Shown: positions 1 through 10,562 of the stretch, one piece after another | Layout of the letters: the number at the start of each line of letters is the position of its first letter | Numbering within the stretch: the stretch's first letter is position 1 | Origin: Apoderus coryli | Taxonomy: Eukaryota > Arthropoda > Insecta > Coleoptera > Attelabidae | DNA length: 64,000 bases | NCBI GenBank assembly: GCA_911728435.2 | Contig: OU452199.1 | Coordinates: forward strand, 4,970,860 to 5,034,859 | Direction: 5' to 3' | Program-made: the position numbers and the translations under genes | Notes under the pieces: model-generated | The model's database searches: none | What the model was told of the DNA's origin: nothing | The model's input: the letters and a program-made list of their open reading frames with translations, nothing else

Positions 1-59
1 ACAGGATGTTCTTAAGACCAACATGAAGAAGTGTGGCTTAGATGTGAAGAAAAACTGGG

Positions 60-500
60 AGCAGAAAAGTGACGATCGATGGAGAAGACAGGACACGGCA
101 AAGTACCTTGGAGTTACCTGACATTCCAAAAGCACATCAGCGGAGCTGCCGGAAAACAGCAGGCTGCTATCAACGCTCTGATTAACAGAAAGAGCAGACT
201 TCCACTAAAAAGCAAGCTACTCCTCGTCAAGGCTGTCGTTCGACCGGTCATGTCGTACGCGTTAGCATCATAGGGACAAGCAGCGAGGTCATTCCGGAGA
301 AAACTGGAAGCAAAAGAGAATAAGAAAAATAGCATTCTGTGCACTATGGTACGTAAGGAATTACCGCATCCGTAGGGATTTGGATTTCAACTCTTTGCCG
401 GAACATCTCGCATAGCGAGCAGGATTGGGTCTTTGAAAAGACTCAGAGACACCAGAAGAATCAAGGAGGTTCAATGTATGTTCAATTTTGTAGTTACGAA
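60..500 (+). pseudogene. Jockey-like non-LTR reverse transcriptase, 3' end relic (copy 1)
   Basis: The open stretch from 79 to 273 encodes the region just after the palm of a Jockey-type reverse transcriptase. It includes KSKLLLVKAVVRPVMSYA, which matches the KLQMVKAVVRPALTYA region of the longer Jockey ORF at 10,891-12,891. A stop replaces the tryptophan expected after SYA, and the thumb region then continues in shifting frames (the VRN-YRIR type motif near 350-370). No catalytic YADD box and no endonuclease are present, so this is a dead fragment. Its 3' part is duplicated immediately downstream. Family assignment rests on similarity to the other Jockey copy in this window. Confidence 0.7.
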
Positions 501-1055
501 TACGAAAGTATGACTCTATAGGCTCCATACGGTTAAGACAACGACGTTCCTCGAGACAGAGCCAATGCGGAAGAAACGTCAGAAGTTCCCACTACTAATA
601 TAGCAACAGACGATACGAGGAAGCTACTCCTCGTCAAGGCCGGTCATGTCGTATGCGTTAGCATCATAGGGACAAGCAGCGAGGTCATTCCGGAGAAAAC
701 TGGAAGCAAAAGAGAATAAGAAAAATTACACTCTGTGCACCATGGTACGTAAGGAATTACCGCATCCGTATGGGTTTGGATTTCAACTCTTTGACGAAAC
801 ATCTCGCACAACGTGCAGGATTGGGTCTTTGAAAAGACTGAGAGACATCAGAAGAATCAAGGAGGTCCAATGTATGTTCAATTTTGTAGTTCGGATACTA
901 GCACCTCATTATGTGTGCCTGTTCTTATACGAATACAAAAGTATGACCCTATAGGCTCCATACGGTTAAGACAACGACGTTTCTAGAGACAGAGGCAATG
1001 CGGAAGAAACGTCAGAAGTTCCCACTACTAATATAGCATCAGACGAGACGAGACG
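214..1055. repeat. Direct tandem duplication, about 407-bp unit
   Basis: The sequence starting AAGCTACTCCTCGTCAAGG at 214 restarts at 621 and runs in parallel to about 1,055. The units differ by small indels and scattered substitutions. The junction carries a short shared CGAGGAAG-type microhomology. It looks like a segmental tandem duplication within an already decayed retrotransposon. Confidence 0.8.
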
Positions 1056-1060
1056 AGGAA
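621..1060 (+). pseudogene. Jockey-like reverse transcriptase 3' relic (copy 2, tandem duplicate)
   Basis: A second copy of the sequence from 214 on. It lacks 11 bases after TCGTCAAGGC and retains about 34 bases near 890-925 that copy 1 has lost. The frame at 754-830 reads through the same thumb motif (YVRNYRIRMGLDFNSL), which is cleaner here than in copy 1. The gene is non-functional. Confidence 0.65.
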
Positions 1061-1690
1061 GATCAGATGATAGATAGACCTTCAGGATAGTCACACGTCT
1101 TCTGAAATCGAGCCCTGTCGAATCTTTTTCTATTAAAAATTCTTATGAATTCATTGAGAAAATCAAAAAAAATTTCTCCGGTTTCAGTGAAATTCTAGTC
1201 TCTTTTGAAGTGTATTCTTTCCTGAAACTTTAGAATTTCTTCCATCTCGAATCAGAACTAACTGATGAATATATATTTTTATGTCACACTTTTCTATGAG
1301 CAGCACGAAGGTACTGCCATGGGTAGTAGTTGATAGAATTGACGAATTCAGTTCCAAATTTATCTCATGACCAGCAGGATTTCCAAAATATACTCGCGGT
1401 TAACTAAGACTCTTACAGATATTCATTTTAAAGTTGTTTTCAAGCCAAATTCAAAACTGGGCGATGTTAGTTATGATAATTATTAAACTGCCTTAATAAT
1501 TGTAGGGATTTGGACGCCTAAGATAGTTTGGAAAGCGCCAAAACATACTTCCGTTATATCTGCAGACAACCGTGAATCCCCAAAATAAACCTTCTGCCTC
1601 TATTTACCTGGTTTGTGTTTCGGAAGGTCTCTGTCTTTCGATATTGTAAAGGGTTTTCCAATAAGAGTATTATTTTGAATAGCCCGCTAT
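1061..1690. other. No recognisable gene
   Basis: AT-rich sequence with no coding frame or repeat that I can recognise. Its last 80 bases lead into the DDE transposon that follows; GAGCTGTCA followed by TTTGACATTT near 1,711 also precedes the related copy at 13,073. Confidence 0.5.
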
Positions 1691-1761
1691 TTCGGTATAT
1701 GTCACTTTTGGAGCTGTCATTTTTTGACATTTGACAAGTAGAAACTACGCCATTAATAAAA

Positions 1762-2640
1762 ATGGAACGATACACGCTTCAACAACGCATTGAAATTATT
1801 AAAATTCACTAAGTATAAAAATGGTGAAAATTTGGCAGAGATAGTCGTGAAGCACGTTGTCGGATCGCAATACAGAAATTGGTGGAAAAATTCGAGCTGT
1901 TGGGACAAGTTAGTGATGTGAAGAATAAAACCCGTGCACATCGCTCAAGATCAGCCGAGAATATTGCTGCTGTAGCTGAAAGTGTTGAAGAAAACCCAGG
2001 TTTGTCCATCCCTAGTCGTTCTTTGGAATTACGCATTCCAAAAACGTCATTACCCCGTATTTTGCATAAAGATTTGGGGCTTAAGGCTTATAAAGTTCAG
2101 TTAACACAAGAACTCAAGCCGGCCGATCATCAACAACGTCCTGTCTTTGCCGATTGGCCTCTCTATCCTCAACGTGTGACTGTTTGGTGTGGTTTATGAT
2201 CCGGCGGGGTCATTGGACCTTACTTTTTCAAAAATGAGGCTGGAGCACCAGTTATGGTGAGTGGATTGCGCTATCGAGAGATGATTAATGATTTTTTATG
2301 GCCGGAATTGGATGGTATTGATCTGGACAACGTTTATTTTCAACAAGATGGCGCTACGTGGCACACATGCAACGAAACCATTGATCTTTTACGGGAAAAG
2401 TTTCCGGACCGTGTTATCTCTCGAAGAGGTTTGGGTTGGGGGCCACGTGAAAGAGAAGGTCTACGCCAACAGCCCAGCGTCGATTCAAGACCTCAAAGAT
2501 GGAATGCGTGAGGCTATCGAGGACATAGGGCAGCCACTTTGCGATTTGGTTATGGAAAATTTCATGGAAAGGATATGGTCCTGCAGGCGTGGTCGTGGTG
2601 GTCATTTGGCTGATGTTATTTTCTTAATTACCTTACAAAA
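1762..2640 (+). pseudogene. Tc1/mariner-superfamily DDE transposase (DUF4817-type HTH), decayed
   Basis: Starts at 1,762 with MERYTLQQRIEIIKI, the helix-turn-helix that opens insect transposases of the DUF4817/DDE_3 type. After a frameshift come the second HTH (1,879-2,199: ENIAAVAESVEENPGLSI, then a HKDLGLKAYKVQL block), the strand VTVWCGL, the second catalytic region FQQDGATWHT (about 2,338-2,367) and the C-terminal SCRRGRGGHLADVIF tail. The segment carrying the first catalytic Asp (SDEAHF in the copy at 13,073) is deleted between ADW and PLYPQ. The third catalytic block, SPDLTPLD-type, is deleted after VISRRG. Two of three active-site residues are therefore gone. Function (cut-and-paste transposition) is inferred from the family. 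Confidence 0.8.
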
Positions 2641-3284
2641 TTTACAGGTCAAAATGACCTACTTAAGGGTTAAAATTGCATTTTTGAAGGCGTTGATAAA
2701 ATTTCGATTTTTGAAAAATTAAAGAAATCCTCAAGACTTAGATCGATGCTCTTGGTGAGGCTTCAATATCTCGGAATATCATTTCCACCAACCCCTGTAA
2801 ATCCACCAATGGCGAGCGTGTAACCGAAACAGACTATTTGTCCTCTTCCCCTATTCGCACTTGGCTGTATATCGTATATATGTCAGAGTGAAACAGAAAA
2901 GCCGCAATGTAACTATGTACTCTTCGTTTGGTGCCATGAATGGCTGCCAGGCAGTGCTCTACAGTCTAAATCAATAGCGGTGGTCCAGCGGCAAGGGATC
3001 GGGGAGGCCGGTTAAAAATAAAGGGTGGTTGGTACAAAATGTGGAAACGCAAGGACGAGGAAGTGAATGTTGTGTGTGTTTTGGCAGCGTGCTATCTCTA
3101 TATAATGTGATAGCGTTGTTGTCAAATCTTGGAGGGGTTATTACCCTTATTATCGACTTGATTTAAATATAAATACAACTCTCGTGGACTGTATGTAATT
3201 CGGTTCAGTTCATCGATATTGTTTCAGAGATATTAAATCAGTATTGATAGGTCTGTGTTTGTTGGAAAGTTGAATCGATTTGAA
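2641..3284. other. No recognisable gene
   Basis: Includes the 3' flank of the transposase relic (to about 2,800) and then unassigned sequence with scattered stops. I see no RNA gene, promoter or defined repeat. Confidence 0.45.
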
Positions 3285-3405
3285 TAGCGTCTTACTTGAG
3301 TGGCCGTTGTCAATTTGTTAATTATAATGGGCATACGTCTGATGCTCTGGTGTTCCGCAGGGCTCCAATTTGAGACCTCTGCTCTATTTATCATTGACCT
3401 AGTCG
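3285..3405 (+). pseudogene. Non-LTR reverse transcriptase fragment (SGVPQGS motif)
   Basis: Frame at about 3,285-3,399 reads YLSGRCQFVNYNGHTSDA, then after a one-base shift SGVPQGSNLRPLLY. The latter is the conserved motif preceding YADD in non-LTR reverse transcriptases, normally SGVPQGSxLGPLLF. Only this palm segment survives. It stops at a (GAT) repeat at 3,409-3,423, which marks a junction with the next fragment, probably of a different element family. Confidence 0.6.
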
Positions 3406-3429
3406 AATGATGATGATGATGATAAGCAT

Positions 3430-4554
3430 ACACAATGCCGTCTTCAAAAGTTGCAACGGCTTGCATGTTTAGGAATAACAGGGGCAATGCGAACTGGCCC
3501 CACAGCAGCGATGGAAACGTTGCTGCATCTAATACCTTTGCCTGTCCTAGTCAAAAAAGAGGCAGCAATTAGCGTTCTGAAACTGGCACAGGTAATGGAA
3601 TACAAATCTGGCGATCTAGAGGGACACATGGGAATCCTGAATCTAATACCTTTGGATTCAAGAAGAAAACCGTCGGACCCTTTGCCACACAAACATGATT
3701 TTGAAATCCCATTTGAAGTGGTCATGCACACCGTCAAAATTGGCTAAATGGGGAACCACGATTCCCAAAAAACACATCTGTCTGGTATACGGACGGTTCA
3801 AAAGGAATAGAAGGGAACACAGGCATGGGAGTATACTGGCCAAATTGCAGGCTCTCTGAATCTATCGGGAAAAGTCCCACTATATTCCAAGCAGAGATCA
3901 ACGCTATTAATCGTTGTGCTCAAGAATGCCTGCAGAGAGGCATCCCGGAACGGCAGATCAATATTATGTCAGACAGTCAAACTGCGTTAAAAGCACTGAG
4001 GTCTTACACCTTTACGTCAAAGCTAGCATGGGAATGTAAACAGACCCTAAAGCAACTGGCAGCTCAGGGGAAAAAGATTACTCTGACATGGGTGCCAGGA
4101 CATGAAGGCATAGAGGGGAATGAAGCGGCGGACCAACTTGCAAAAGAGGGCGCAAACGCTCCGTTCTGCGACCCGGAACCCATCTTTGGCCTTCCAAAAA
4201 GCCATATGAAGGAAGAACTTCGGAGATGGGAAAAGGAACAACTTAAGTCCTACTGGAGAAACACTCCAGGCCTAAGACAATCAAAAAGGTTTATCAAACC
4301 TTCAGAGGCCAACGCAGGGAAGCTTATCCAACTGGAGAGAAGCGACCTAAGGCGATTTACAGGCCTTTTTACGGGACACCACCCAGTGAAGTACCATCTC
4401 TAAAAGATGGGCCTAACCGAGGACGACACTTGTCGGTTTTGCGAAGACGCAACAGAGACAACAGAACACGTGCTCTATGAATGCATGGCACTTTTCTGCA
4501 AAAGGCTAAAACACCTTGGAGGGGTGACCCTAACACCCGACGAGGCAAGGAACT
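3430..4554 (+). pseudogene. Non-LTR retrotransposon: RT C-terminus plus RNase H, three frames
   Basis: 3,439-3,747 reads LQRLACLGITGAMRTGPTA, the conserved RT tail of I/R1/LOA-type elements. After a +/-1 shift near 3,740 the frame 3,750-4,403 is an RNase HI domain: VWYTDGS (first Asp), FQAEINAIN (Glu), MSDSQTALKAL (Asp) and WVPGHEGIEGNEAADQLA (His and last Asp). All four RNase H acidic positions are therefore present. A second shift at about 4,400 brings in a C-terminal zinc-knuckle-like tail, DDTCRFCEDATETTEHVLYEC, ending with the TGA at 4,552-4,554. The catalytic core of the RT is absent. RNase H would remove template RNA during target-primed integration. The copy is inactive because of the frameshifts. 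Confidence 0.82.
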
Positions 4555-5969
4555 GAACGGTGGATCTTCATGAAACTTGGAAATATTTGTCACGAAACTA
4601 TAGTCCATCGAATGATCTAAGTCAGAGCGACTCGCAAGACTTAGTTTTTGAGAAAATTGAGAAAAAACCCATATACTTGTAAATTTTCAAGTTCCAATTG
4701 CTGGCACCGGTCTTCAGGCAGACAAGCTTTTATTTGCTTATTATGTTAGAAGTTTTAAACCTTTACAGCCATGTCGTTTCAGAGCGAACTTATTAATTTA
4801 TGCGACTTGTGTGTAACATAGATACATTGTCGCTAAATATAGCAAACTGCAGCACTTACTCCTGGAAGAAGAACTTAGTTTATACACACTGTATTTTGTT
4901 GTCCCGATCAAGCTCGATTAGTGTGATATTCGATTCGTAACTCACCTGAGAACATTAACACCAGAGGTCGCCACGTCGATTGTATGGCTTCTTAGTGCGA
5001 AGTTGTAAGAGCTTTGTGAGTGTTGTCGACGCCTTTATTGCCCTTTATTTTGAATATATGTTCCCTCTAAATTGGAGTATGGATCCATGATTTGGTTCCC
5101 ATTTTATTCCTATCATAAGCAATCAATAAAAAATTCGCGTGCAGCACAGTACACGTGATAGAAGTGAATACTTCTTTCACGAGAATGTCAAACTACAACA
5201 TATTTATTTCTCTTGGGTAAAGTATATATTATTAATATTTTTAATTGACTCATAATTTTCAAACAAATCCAAGCATCACGAAGCCCAAGCCAAGCACAAT
5301 CTTCTTTTTTATGGCTGACCGTCTTTAATATTTCGTTATTATATATGATTACTGTTTACCTCCATAAAAAATTGAATTCAATACCTACACCGGTTGTATC
5401 GACAGTATCTCGTATAATACACAATGTTTGCCTTGTAAAATAACACCCTAAGTGTAGCTGTGCCTACGCATGCACTCGTTTTCTCTCGCCGCAATATACA
5501 TAATAGTGTATGGTATAGGATAAGTGTGTAGCATACACCACAAAGATCTCTATCTCTCTATCTCTCTCTCCCTCATATTTGTTATATGCTTCATATCTTT
5601 TGCGGGACGAACATATTAAATCGTGTCGTGACGTGACGCGACCTTGAAAAATCACTCTCATGCCGCCAAAGAAGTATTCACTTCAAAGATGCGTAAACGT
5701 AAGTTTTTGAAATATTTGGTCTCGAATAAGGATGGTGCTTATCCAGTTAGTGGATACGATCAGGGACTTCTTTTAAATCGATTTTCAATAAAAAGTTTGG
5801 AAGATCGTCGTGTTTTGTCATCTCCAATGTTTTTGTATACCTAATATTCTCCATAATAAGGTGGATAGTTCATAGTCCATTACGTCGAGGACAACGTCGG
5901 TAACAAACTACGGGACTGGTTATGCAAGCAAATGCTAGTGGTGGACATATTTTTCGTGACCTGTTCTAA
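4555..5969. other. No recognisable gene; one CT-rich microsatellite
   Basis: No coding frame stands out. A pyrimidine-rich run of TCTATC/TCTC units lies at about 5,543-5,572. The frame at 5,644-5,844 carries no domain I recognise. Confidence 0.45.
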
Positions 5970-6375
5970 GGCCCATTCTACACGAGCCACAAAAACTCGA
6001 CCGTTTGCCTGCGAGGGACACGCGTGTGTCACAGAACAACAGATTGTTAATTGTGTGTGTTGAACGCAAGAGGTTGCTTAAAAGTCACGCGGCGGAAAGG
6101 AATGGAGTGATTACCAACCAACCCAACCCCAAAGGTTCGTCAAGTGTCTCTACAGACATCCGGTAGTGCTGAAAAAATCTTCTCACCCAACTTGTAAAGG
6201 ATCAATAGCAAATATGAGGCGTTTTGTCGCTAGTCCAGAATGGGTCGCGTTTCACTCGCCGGTTATACGCGCAACAATCGCGCGGCGTCTACACCCTTGG
6301 ATATAGAATAGCCAAAATTTTCAAGCGACTGATCCACTAACCGGTCGCGTTTTTGTGGCTCGTGTAGAATGGGCC
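5970..6375. mobile_element. 406-bp MITE with about 33-bp TIRs and TAA target duplication
   Basis: The left end GGCCCATTCTACACGAGCC at 5,970 is mirrored by GGCTCGTGTAGAATGGGCC ending at 6,375. The inverted match continues through CACAAAAACTCGACCG with a single mismatch, giving roughly 33-bp terminal inverted repeats. Both ends are flanked by TAA (5,967-5,969 and 6,376-6,378), a 3-bp duplication typical of PIF/Harbinger elements. There is no coding capacity inside. It is non-autonomous; the superfamily is inferred from the 3-bp TWA-type duplication only. Confidence 0.8.
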
Positions 6376-6402
6376 TAAGGCTCATCATTACATGACAGCA
6401 GC

Positions 6403-6495
6403 AGCGGACCGGGACAGCCCTTTCCCATAACAACTGGCGTAAAGCAGGGTTGTGTCATTGCACTGACCTTGTTTTCGATGTTAGTGGGAATCTAG
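6403..6495 (+). pseudogene. Non-LTR reverse transcriptase fragment (TGVKQGC motif)
   Basis: The frame reads PFPITTGVKQGCVIALTLFS and ends at a TAG at 6,493. GVKQGCVxAPTLFS is the characteristic pre-YADD motif of a common insect endonuclease-reverse transcriptase family. Only about 90 bases remain, next to the MITE's right end. Confidence 0.6.
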
Positions 6496-7174
6496 GCTTA
6501 AAAAATGTCCGAAAAAATATCCGATGAACGTGGACACTCAGCATGGAAAATTTCAGACATTTGACAATACCGCATTTGTGTATCTTCATTATGGTTTGAT
6601 AGATATTACGAGGATATTTTTTATATATACATTTTCGGGAGAAAATGAAAACTGGTGGCGTTTTACATCATCAAATGCCGGACGTGCCGATAATATCTCT
6701 GTGGCGATGAAAATTTTAAATGGTATGACAATTTTTTTTTTGTTCAACTCTTTCTCTGTTACTGTTGTAAATTGCCAATAAATAGTATGGTATAAATAAA
6801 AATGGTTTAAAAATCGTTTAGGGAAAAACATGCAGAGTGGATATAAATGACATTTAAATGAATTCGATTTATATTTCATGCTGTGAACAAAATATGTTAC
6901 AATAAAAATATTTTTATGTACCCAAATGAAAAAAAAAAAAAACGTTTTGATAGCTACTTTGATACTGGATGAAGGCCTCGAAAGATAGGGATTTTCTTCT
7001 TTCTTTTTTTAAATAACAGCTAAAAATACTGAAAACTTGTTTAAACCATTCCAAATGGCTTTAAATTTAACAATAAAAAATCCAGGGGCGTATTTAAAAA
7101 AACCAAGTTGATGATGGTTTTGCCAAAAACGGAACGTCGTAGTGAAAATTTGTAAACGCTATCTTATTCTCCTT
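6496..7174. other. No recognisable gene
   Basis: A frame at 6,524-6,781 (85 codons) has no recognisable motif and its codon use looks random. An A-run at 6,929-6,942 could be an old retroposon tail. Nothing else is supported. Confidence 0.4.
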
Positions 7175-7286
7175 AAAAAGTAACAATGAGAAAGTGCTTT
7201 TCATTTTTTTATATCTGTAAAAATAATGTCTGAAATAAATAAAAACGAAAATCGCAAAAAATCGGTTTTTAAAAAATTCTCGAAAA
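7175..7286. repeat. Anonymous dispersed repeat, inverted copy of 22,718-22,815
   Basis: About 110 bases here (TTTTTATATCTGTAAAAATA through TTCTCGAAAACGGC) match, as reverse complement, the stretch beginning GCCGTTTTCGAGAATT at 22,718. No coding content is visible. It ends exactly where the mariner relic begins. Confidence 0.6.
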
Positions 7287-7432
7287 CGGCCCAAAAATGG
7301 AATTAAATCGTGAACATTTTCGTGCGATTATTTTTTACAACTTTCGACGTGGATTAACTCAGCAACAGTGCATGGATGAACTTAATTCAATTTTTGGCGA
7401 TGAAGCTCCATCAAGGACCAGTGTTTATCGAT

Positions 7433-9566
7433 AGAATAGAATAGAAACGTCTTTATTTTTAACTCGGCGAAGGGCAGCAAAGCTGTTTTCTTAACCGAGC
7501 ATGTATGTTTTACAATACATCATTATTCATAACACTAAGCATATAATAATACATTCATAACAATAAGCATATAATAATACAGTAAACTACAACTAAAGTA
7601 AACTACAACTAAAACTAAAGAGACCCACTCCGCATATAAAATTAAAATGACATAAATATACTAGACAATTAACCCCATTATCCACTATTAAAGAGCAATC
7701 GATCCTTTAACTTTTTTTTAAAAGAGCTGTAACTTAGGTTCAGGAACTGTTCTCCAATCTCTGAATCATTGTACACACTGGGAACCACGTAAGAGAAGGT
7801 GCGCTTAAACAGCGTAGTACGGTGGCGAGGTATGTTAAGCAGATTACAATATCGCGTAGAACGATTATTGATTGCACATCGAAAAGAAAGTTTTGTACGC
7901 AAATATGTGGGATTTTCAGTTTTGAGAAGCTTGTATACGAAGCAAGCAATACGATATTTTAGTCTGTTGTGCATGTTCAACCATCCCAAAGTAAATAATT
8001 TATCACTCACATGGTCTCTCATTCTAAGATTATTTATAAAACGTATGCATGAATTCTGAATCCGCTGGATTCTATTTTTTGAATGAGTATCCAGGCAAGG
8101 ACCATACATGATATACGCATAATTGTATTGTGAGAGCACCAGAGATTCACAAAGTTGTTTTTTTAATTTGCTACCTAAAACTGTCTTACTCCTATACAAA
8201 ATCCTAAGTGATATAATAGACTTTTGTACTAATTTACCCACTTGCGTTTTAAATCTAAGGTCACTATCAAAAACGACGCCTAAATTCCTGGCTTCCCTTA
8301 CCACAGGTAAGCCAACGTTATCTATAGAGAAAATCATATTTTGATAAGACCATTCCCGGTTTGGTCCGAAAAACATAACCAGTGACTTTGATGGATTAAG
8401 CTTTAAACCACTTTTTGTGGAATATTCGTAAATACTTTTGAGAGAATTGTTTATTTTTTCGACTGCAAGTTGACTTTGTTCTAATGAAAAACTAGTGTAT
8501 AGGTGCGTGTCATCCGCATATCTCTGCATGTTACAATCCCTCGCGAACCGATCCATATCAAATGTATATATCAAAAACAACAGGGGTCCTAGAATTGATC
8601 CCTGTGGTACACCCCTTGTAAGCAGATTCAAAATTTGTTCCCTAATTTCACTGGTGGTTGTCGTGATTAGTACTTTTGGTCCGTTCTTAGCTTCAAATTG
8701 ACGAATATTTTCAATATCAGACTCCAACAACTGAACGTTCAACTGGGCAAGAAATCCAGAGAATTTCTTCTTGATTTCAATTGGCCCTTCGTTGCCTTTG
8801 GTTTTACCAGTTACGCAGAGATTGTTTCTTATCTTGTTCGTTTCCTGGATGTTTAACACGGTTTCAAGCTTTTGCACTTTTTCTTTTAAAAGCTGATTAT
8901 CATTCGAGATTTCTGTAACCATATCAGACATTACTTTCGCTCTTCTCCTCTCATCTTCATATTTTTCGTTTAAAAAATCCATGGAATTACGCATTTCCCT
9001 AACTTCATCCTGTAGTTCTCTTAGCATCATTTTGAGATCATTGATGCCATCAGAATCAGATGATCTCACGCCATAGATAGTTGAACGTCTTGCTCTTATT
9101 TCGTTAGTACAATCTTCGCAATCCCAGGGCCTTTTCTCTTGTTGCATTAGGCGCGCATCAACTTCGGACACTTTCCCACATTCGAGGTGAAAATAACCTT
9201 TGCATCTTCCACAAATCAATTTAAACTTTTTTCCAATATTTCCATTGCAAATTCTACAACTTTTACTACCAGTCATCTTGCAAATTTAGAATTCTTGGCA
9301 ACAACGCAAGCAATTTTGTTTATATTTAATCGTCTCTAGTAAGGTTCAAAGTCCAATTTACGTGCAGGCAGATATAGTTTTGAGTTAGATTGTGATAATA
9401 TAAAAGGTATATCCAGATTTTTGCTTTATATTAACTGACTTCACACCTTATAGTGTTTATTTCGACAATTCCACAAATATTTTAAATCACTAGTATTACA
9501 ATAAATTAAGATTTACGCAAAGAGCAAAATCAAAACAATTTTAACCATACCGTTGCGTAGTTGCCA
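7433..9566 (-). mobile_element. CR1-like non-LTR element, internally deleted, nested in mariner
   Basis: Inserted into the mariner relic with a short GAT duplication (7,430-7,432 and 9,567-9,569). On the minus strand the 3' end is a run of TTCTA units (7,433-7,445), the microsatellite type of tail found in CR1-group elements rather than poly-A. The 5' leader (9,277-9,566) and 3' UTR (7,433-7,677) are both kept. The whole element is about 2.1 kb because most of ORF2 is deleted. It carries the single fused ORF described next. Confidence 0.75.
7678..9276 (-). CDS. Fused ORF: PHD-finger ORF1 joined in frame to RT C-terminus
   Basis: An uninterrupted 532-residue frame. Residues 6-57 form a PHD-type zinc finger (C-x2-C, C-x2-C, H-x2-C, C-x2-C, with FHLECG in the middle), as in ORF1 proteins of CR1-group LINEs. 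Residues about 80-145 are a charged coiled coil, and 150-215 resemble the ORF1 C-terminal nucleic-acid domain ending SEIREQIL. At about 218-222 the sequence jumps to ORF2: TRGVPQGSILGPLLF (221-234), YADDT (253-257), the SGLKLNPSKS box, the ARNLGVVFD box and the complete thumb/C-terminus. The endonuclease, fingers and palm motif A are absent, so it cannot be a working reverse transcriptase. It could still make a chaperone-like chimeric protein. The absence of stops across the fusion is notable. Start chosen at MTGSKSCRIC because the zinc finger begins there. Confidence 0.8.
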   Translation of the reverse strand: MTGSKSCRICNGNIGKKFKLICGRCKGYFHLECGKVSEVDARLMQQEKRPWDCEDCTNEIRARRSTIYGVRSSDSDGINDLKMMLRELQDEVREMRNSMDFLNEKYEDERRRAKVMSDMVTEISNDNQLLKEKVQKLETVLNIQETNKIRNNLCVTGKTKGNEGPIEIKKKFSGFLAQLNVQLLESDIENIRQFEAKNGPKVLITTTTSEIREQILNLLTRGVPQGSILGPLLFLIYTFDMDRFARDCNMQRYADDTHLYTSFSLEQSQLAVEKINNSLKSIYEYSTKSGLKLNPSKSLVMFFGPNREWSYQNMIFSIDNVGLPVVREARNLGVVFDSDLRFKTQVGKLVQKSIISLRILYRSKTVLGSKLKKQLCESLVLSQYNYAYIMYGPCLDTHSKNRIQRIQNSCIRFINNLRMRDHVSDKLFTLGWLNMHNRLKYRIACFVYKLLKTENPTYLRTKLSFRCAINNRSTRYCNLLNIPRHRTTLFKRTFSYVVPSVYNDSEIGEQFLNLSYSSFKKKLKDRLLFNSG

Positions 9567-9770
9567 GATGGTATGGTGAATTCAATCGTGGTCGTAGTTC
9601 ACTCCAATACGAATTTCGTGAAGGTAGTTCAAAATCAGTTGTTGTTCCGAGAACCATAGATGCTGTGCGCGAACTGATATTGCAAGATCGTCATGTGACC
9701 TATCAAAAGATTGAGACAACCTTAGGCATTAGTGGGGCCCGCATACATTCAATTCAATATTGAAAAAATA

Positions 9771-10550
9771 AAACATAGCAGAAATATGGAGAGCCCAATT
9801 CAAGAACGCTGAGAAATATTAACTGTTTTTGCTTATGCAGCTCAAAACTTCTCAAATATCTCTCGTAATAACGGATCAAAAAGGCACTTTGACATTGGTC
9901 AATAAATCTAAAGTTTTGTCCAGACTTCCTGCCAACCTTGTACGTACATGCTTAGTGTAAACCTGACTAGAAATAAAATCGAATTCAATAGGAACAACCA
10001 GAAAAATTCAATAGCATTTTAATTTACTAGAACAGTTGTTGCAAAAGAAACTTTTGTAAGACAAAACGGCCATAAATCTAAGTGTCAAAACTTTGCGAAA
10101 ACTCACCTATGCAATCCAAACTATAGTACGGTGGCGTTCTGTGCAAACCGCACAAAGAAAAAAATGGGACAGAGAACAAAATTTTGTATGCTATGCCCCT
10201 CGAAATGGGGTTAAGAATTCATAAAGAAAAACGAACAAGAATTTCGTACGTCTTGTACCTACATACCTACCTCTATACCTATGTCTAAGGGAAGTCAAGA
10301 GTTTTATCGCGTGAGCAGTTATAGCTTTATGGCTCTCATTTTACAGTTAGAGAAAAAGTGATAAGGGAAATGTTATAATAAAGTTTTGATCTGTTATATG
10401 CTCTCTAAGGGCGGGAAGTCGAGCTTGCAGTTCTGTCACAGTTAACAACAATATTTTATTATAATTTCGCACTTATGGTAACTACGCAGTAGTTTATACA
10501 GGGCTTCTCGTAACCTATCCGCTATTTATTATTGTGCTACAGGAGACACT
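9771..10550. other. No recognisable gene
   Basis: Flanks of the mariner relic and then AT-rich sequence. No frame with a recognisable motif was seen. Confidence 0.45.
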
Positions 10551-10562
10551 AGAAGGGTATCC

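Larger units (their letters stand above)
7297..9770 (+). pseudogene. Mariner transposase relic (copy 1), split by a LINE insertion
   Basis: The first part (7,297-7,432) is the transposase N-terminus: MELNREHFRAIIFYNFRRGL followed by LTQQQCMDELNSIFGDEAPS, the first helix-turn-helix. The frame breaks inside TSVYR and resumes at 9,567-9,770 with GATGGTATGGTGAATTC, the HTH linker and RELILQDRHVTYQ region. The continuous order can be checked against the intact arrangement on the minus strand at 51,960-52,080. Everything 3' of the HTH, including the DD34D catalytic core, is missing. The element was therefore a mariner fragment into which the CR1-like element at 7,433-9,566 later inserted. Confidence 0.85.

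Noticed and set aside
114..344. 76-codon minus-strand frame
   Set aside because: It is the shadow of the Jockey-like relic on the plus strand; no independent motif.
5464..5661. 65-codon minus-strand frame over a CT-rich tract
   Set aside because: Composition (RERD/EIEI-like runs) comes from the microsatellite; no domain.
6524..6781. 85-codon frame after the MITE
   Set aside because: No recognisable domain and no repeat partner; length is not exceptional in six frames of 64 kb.
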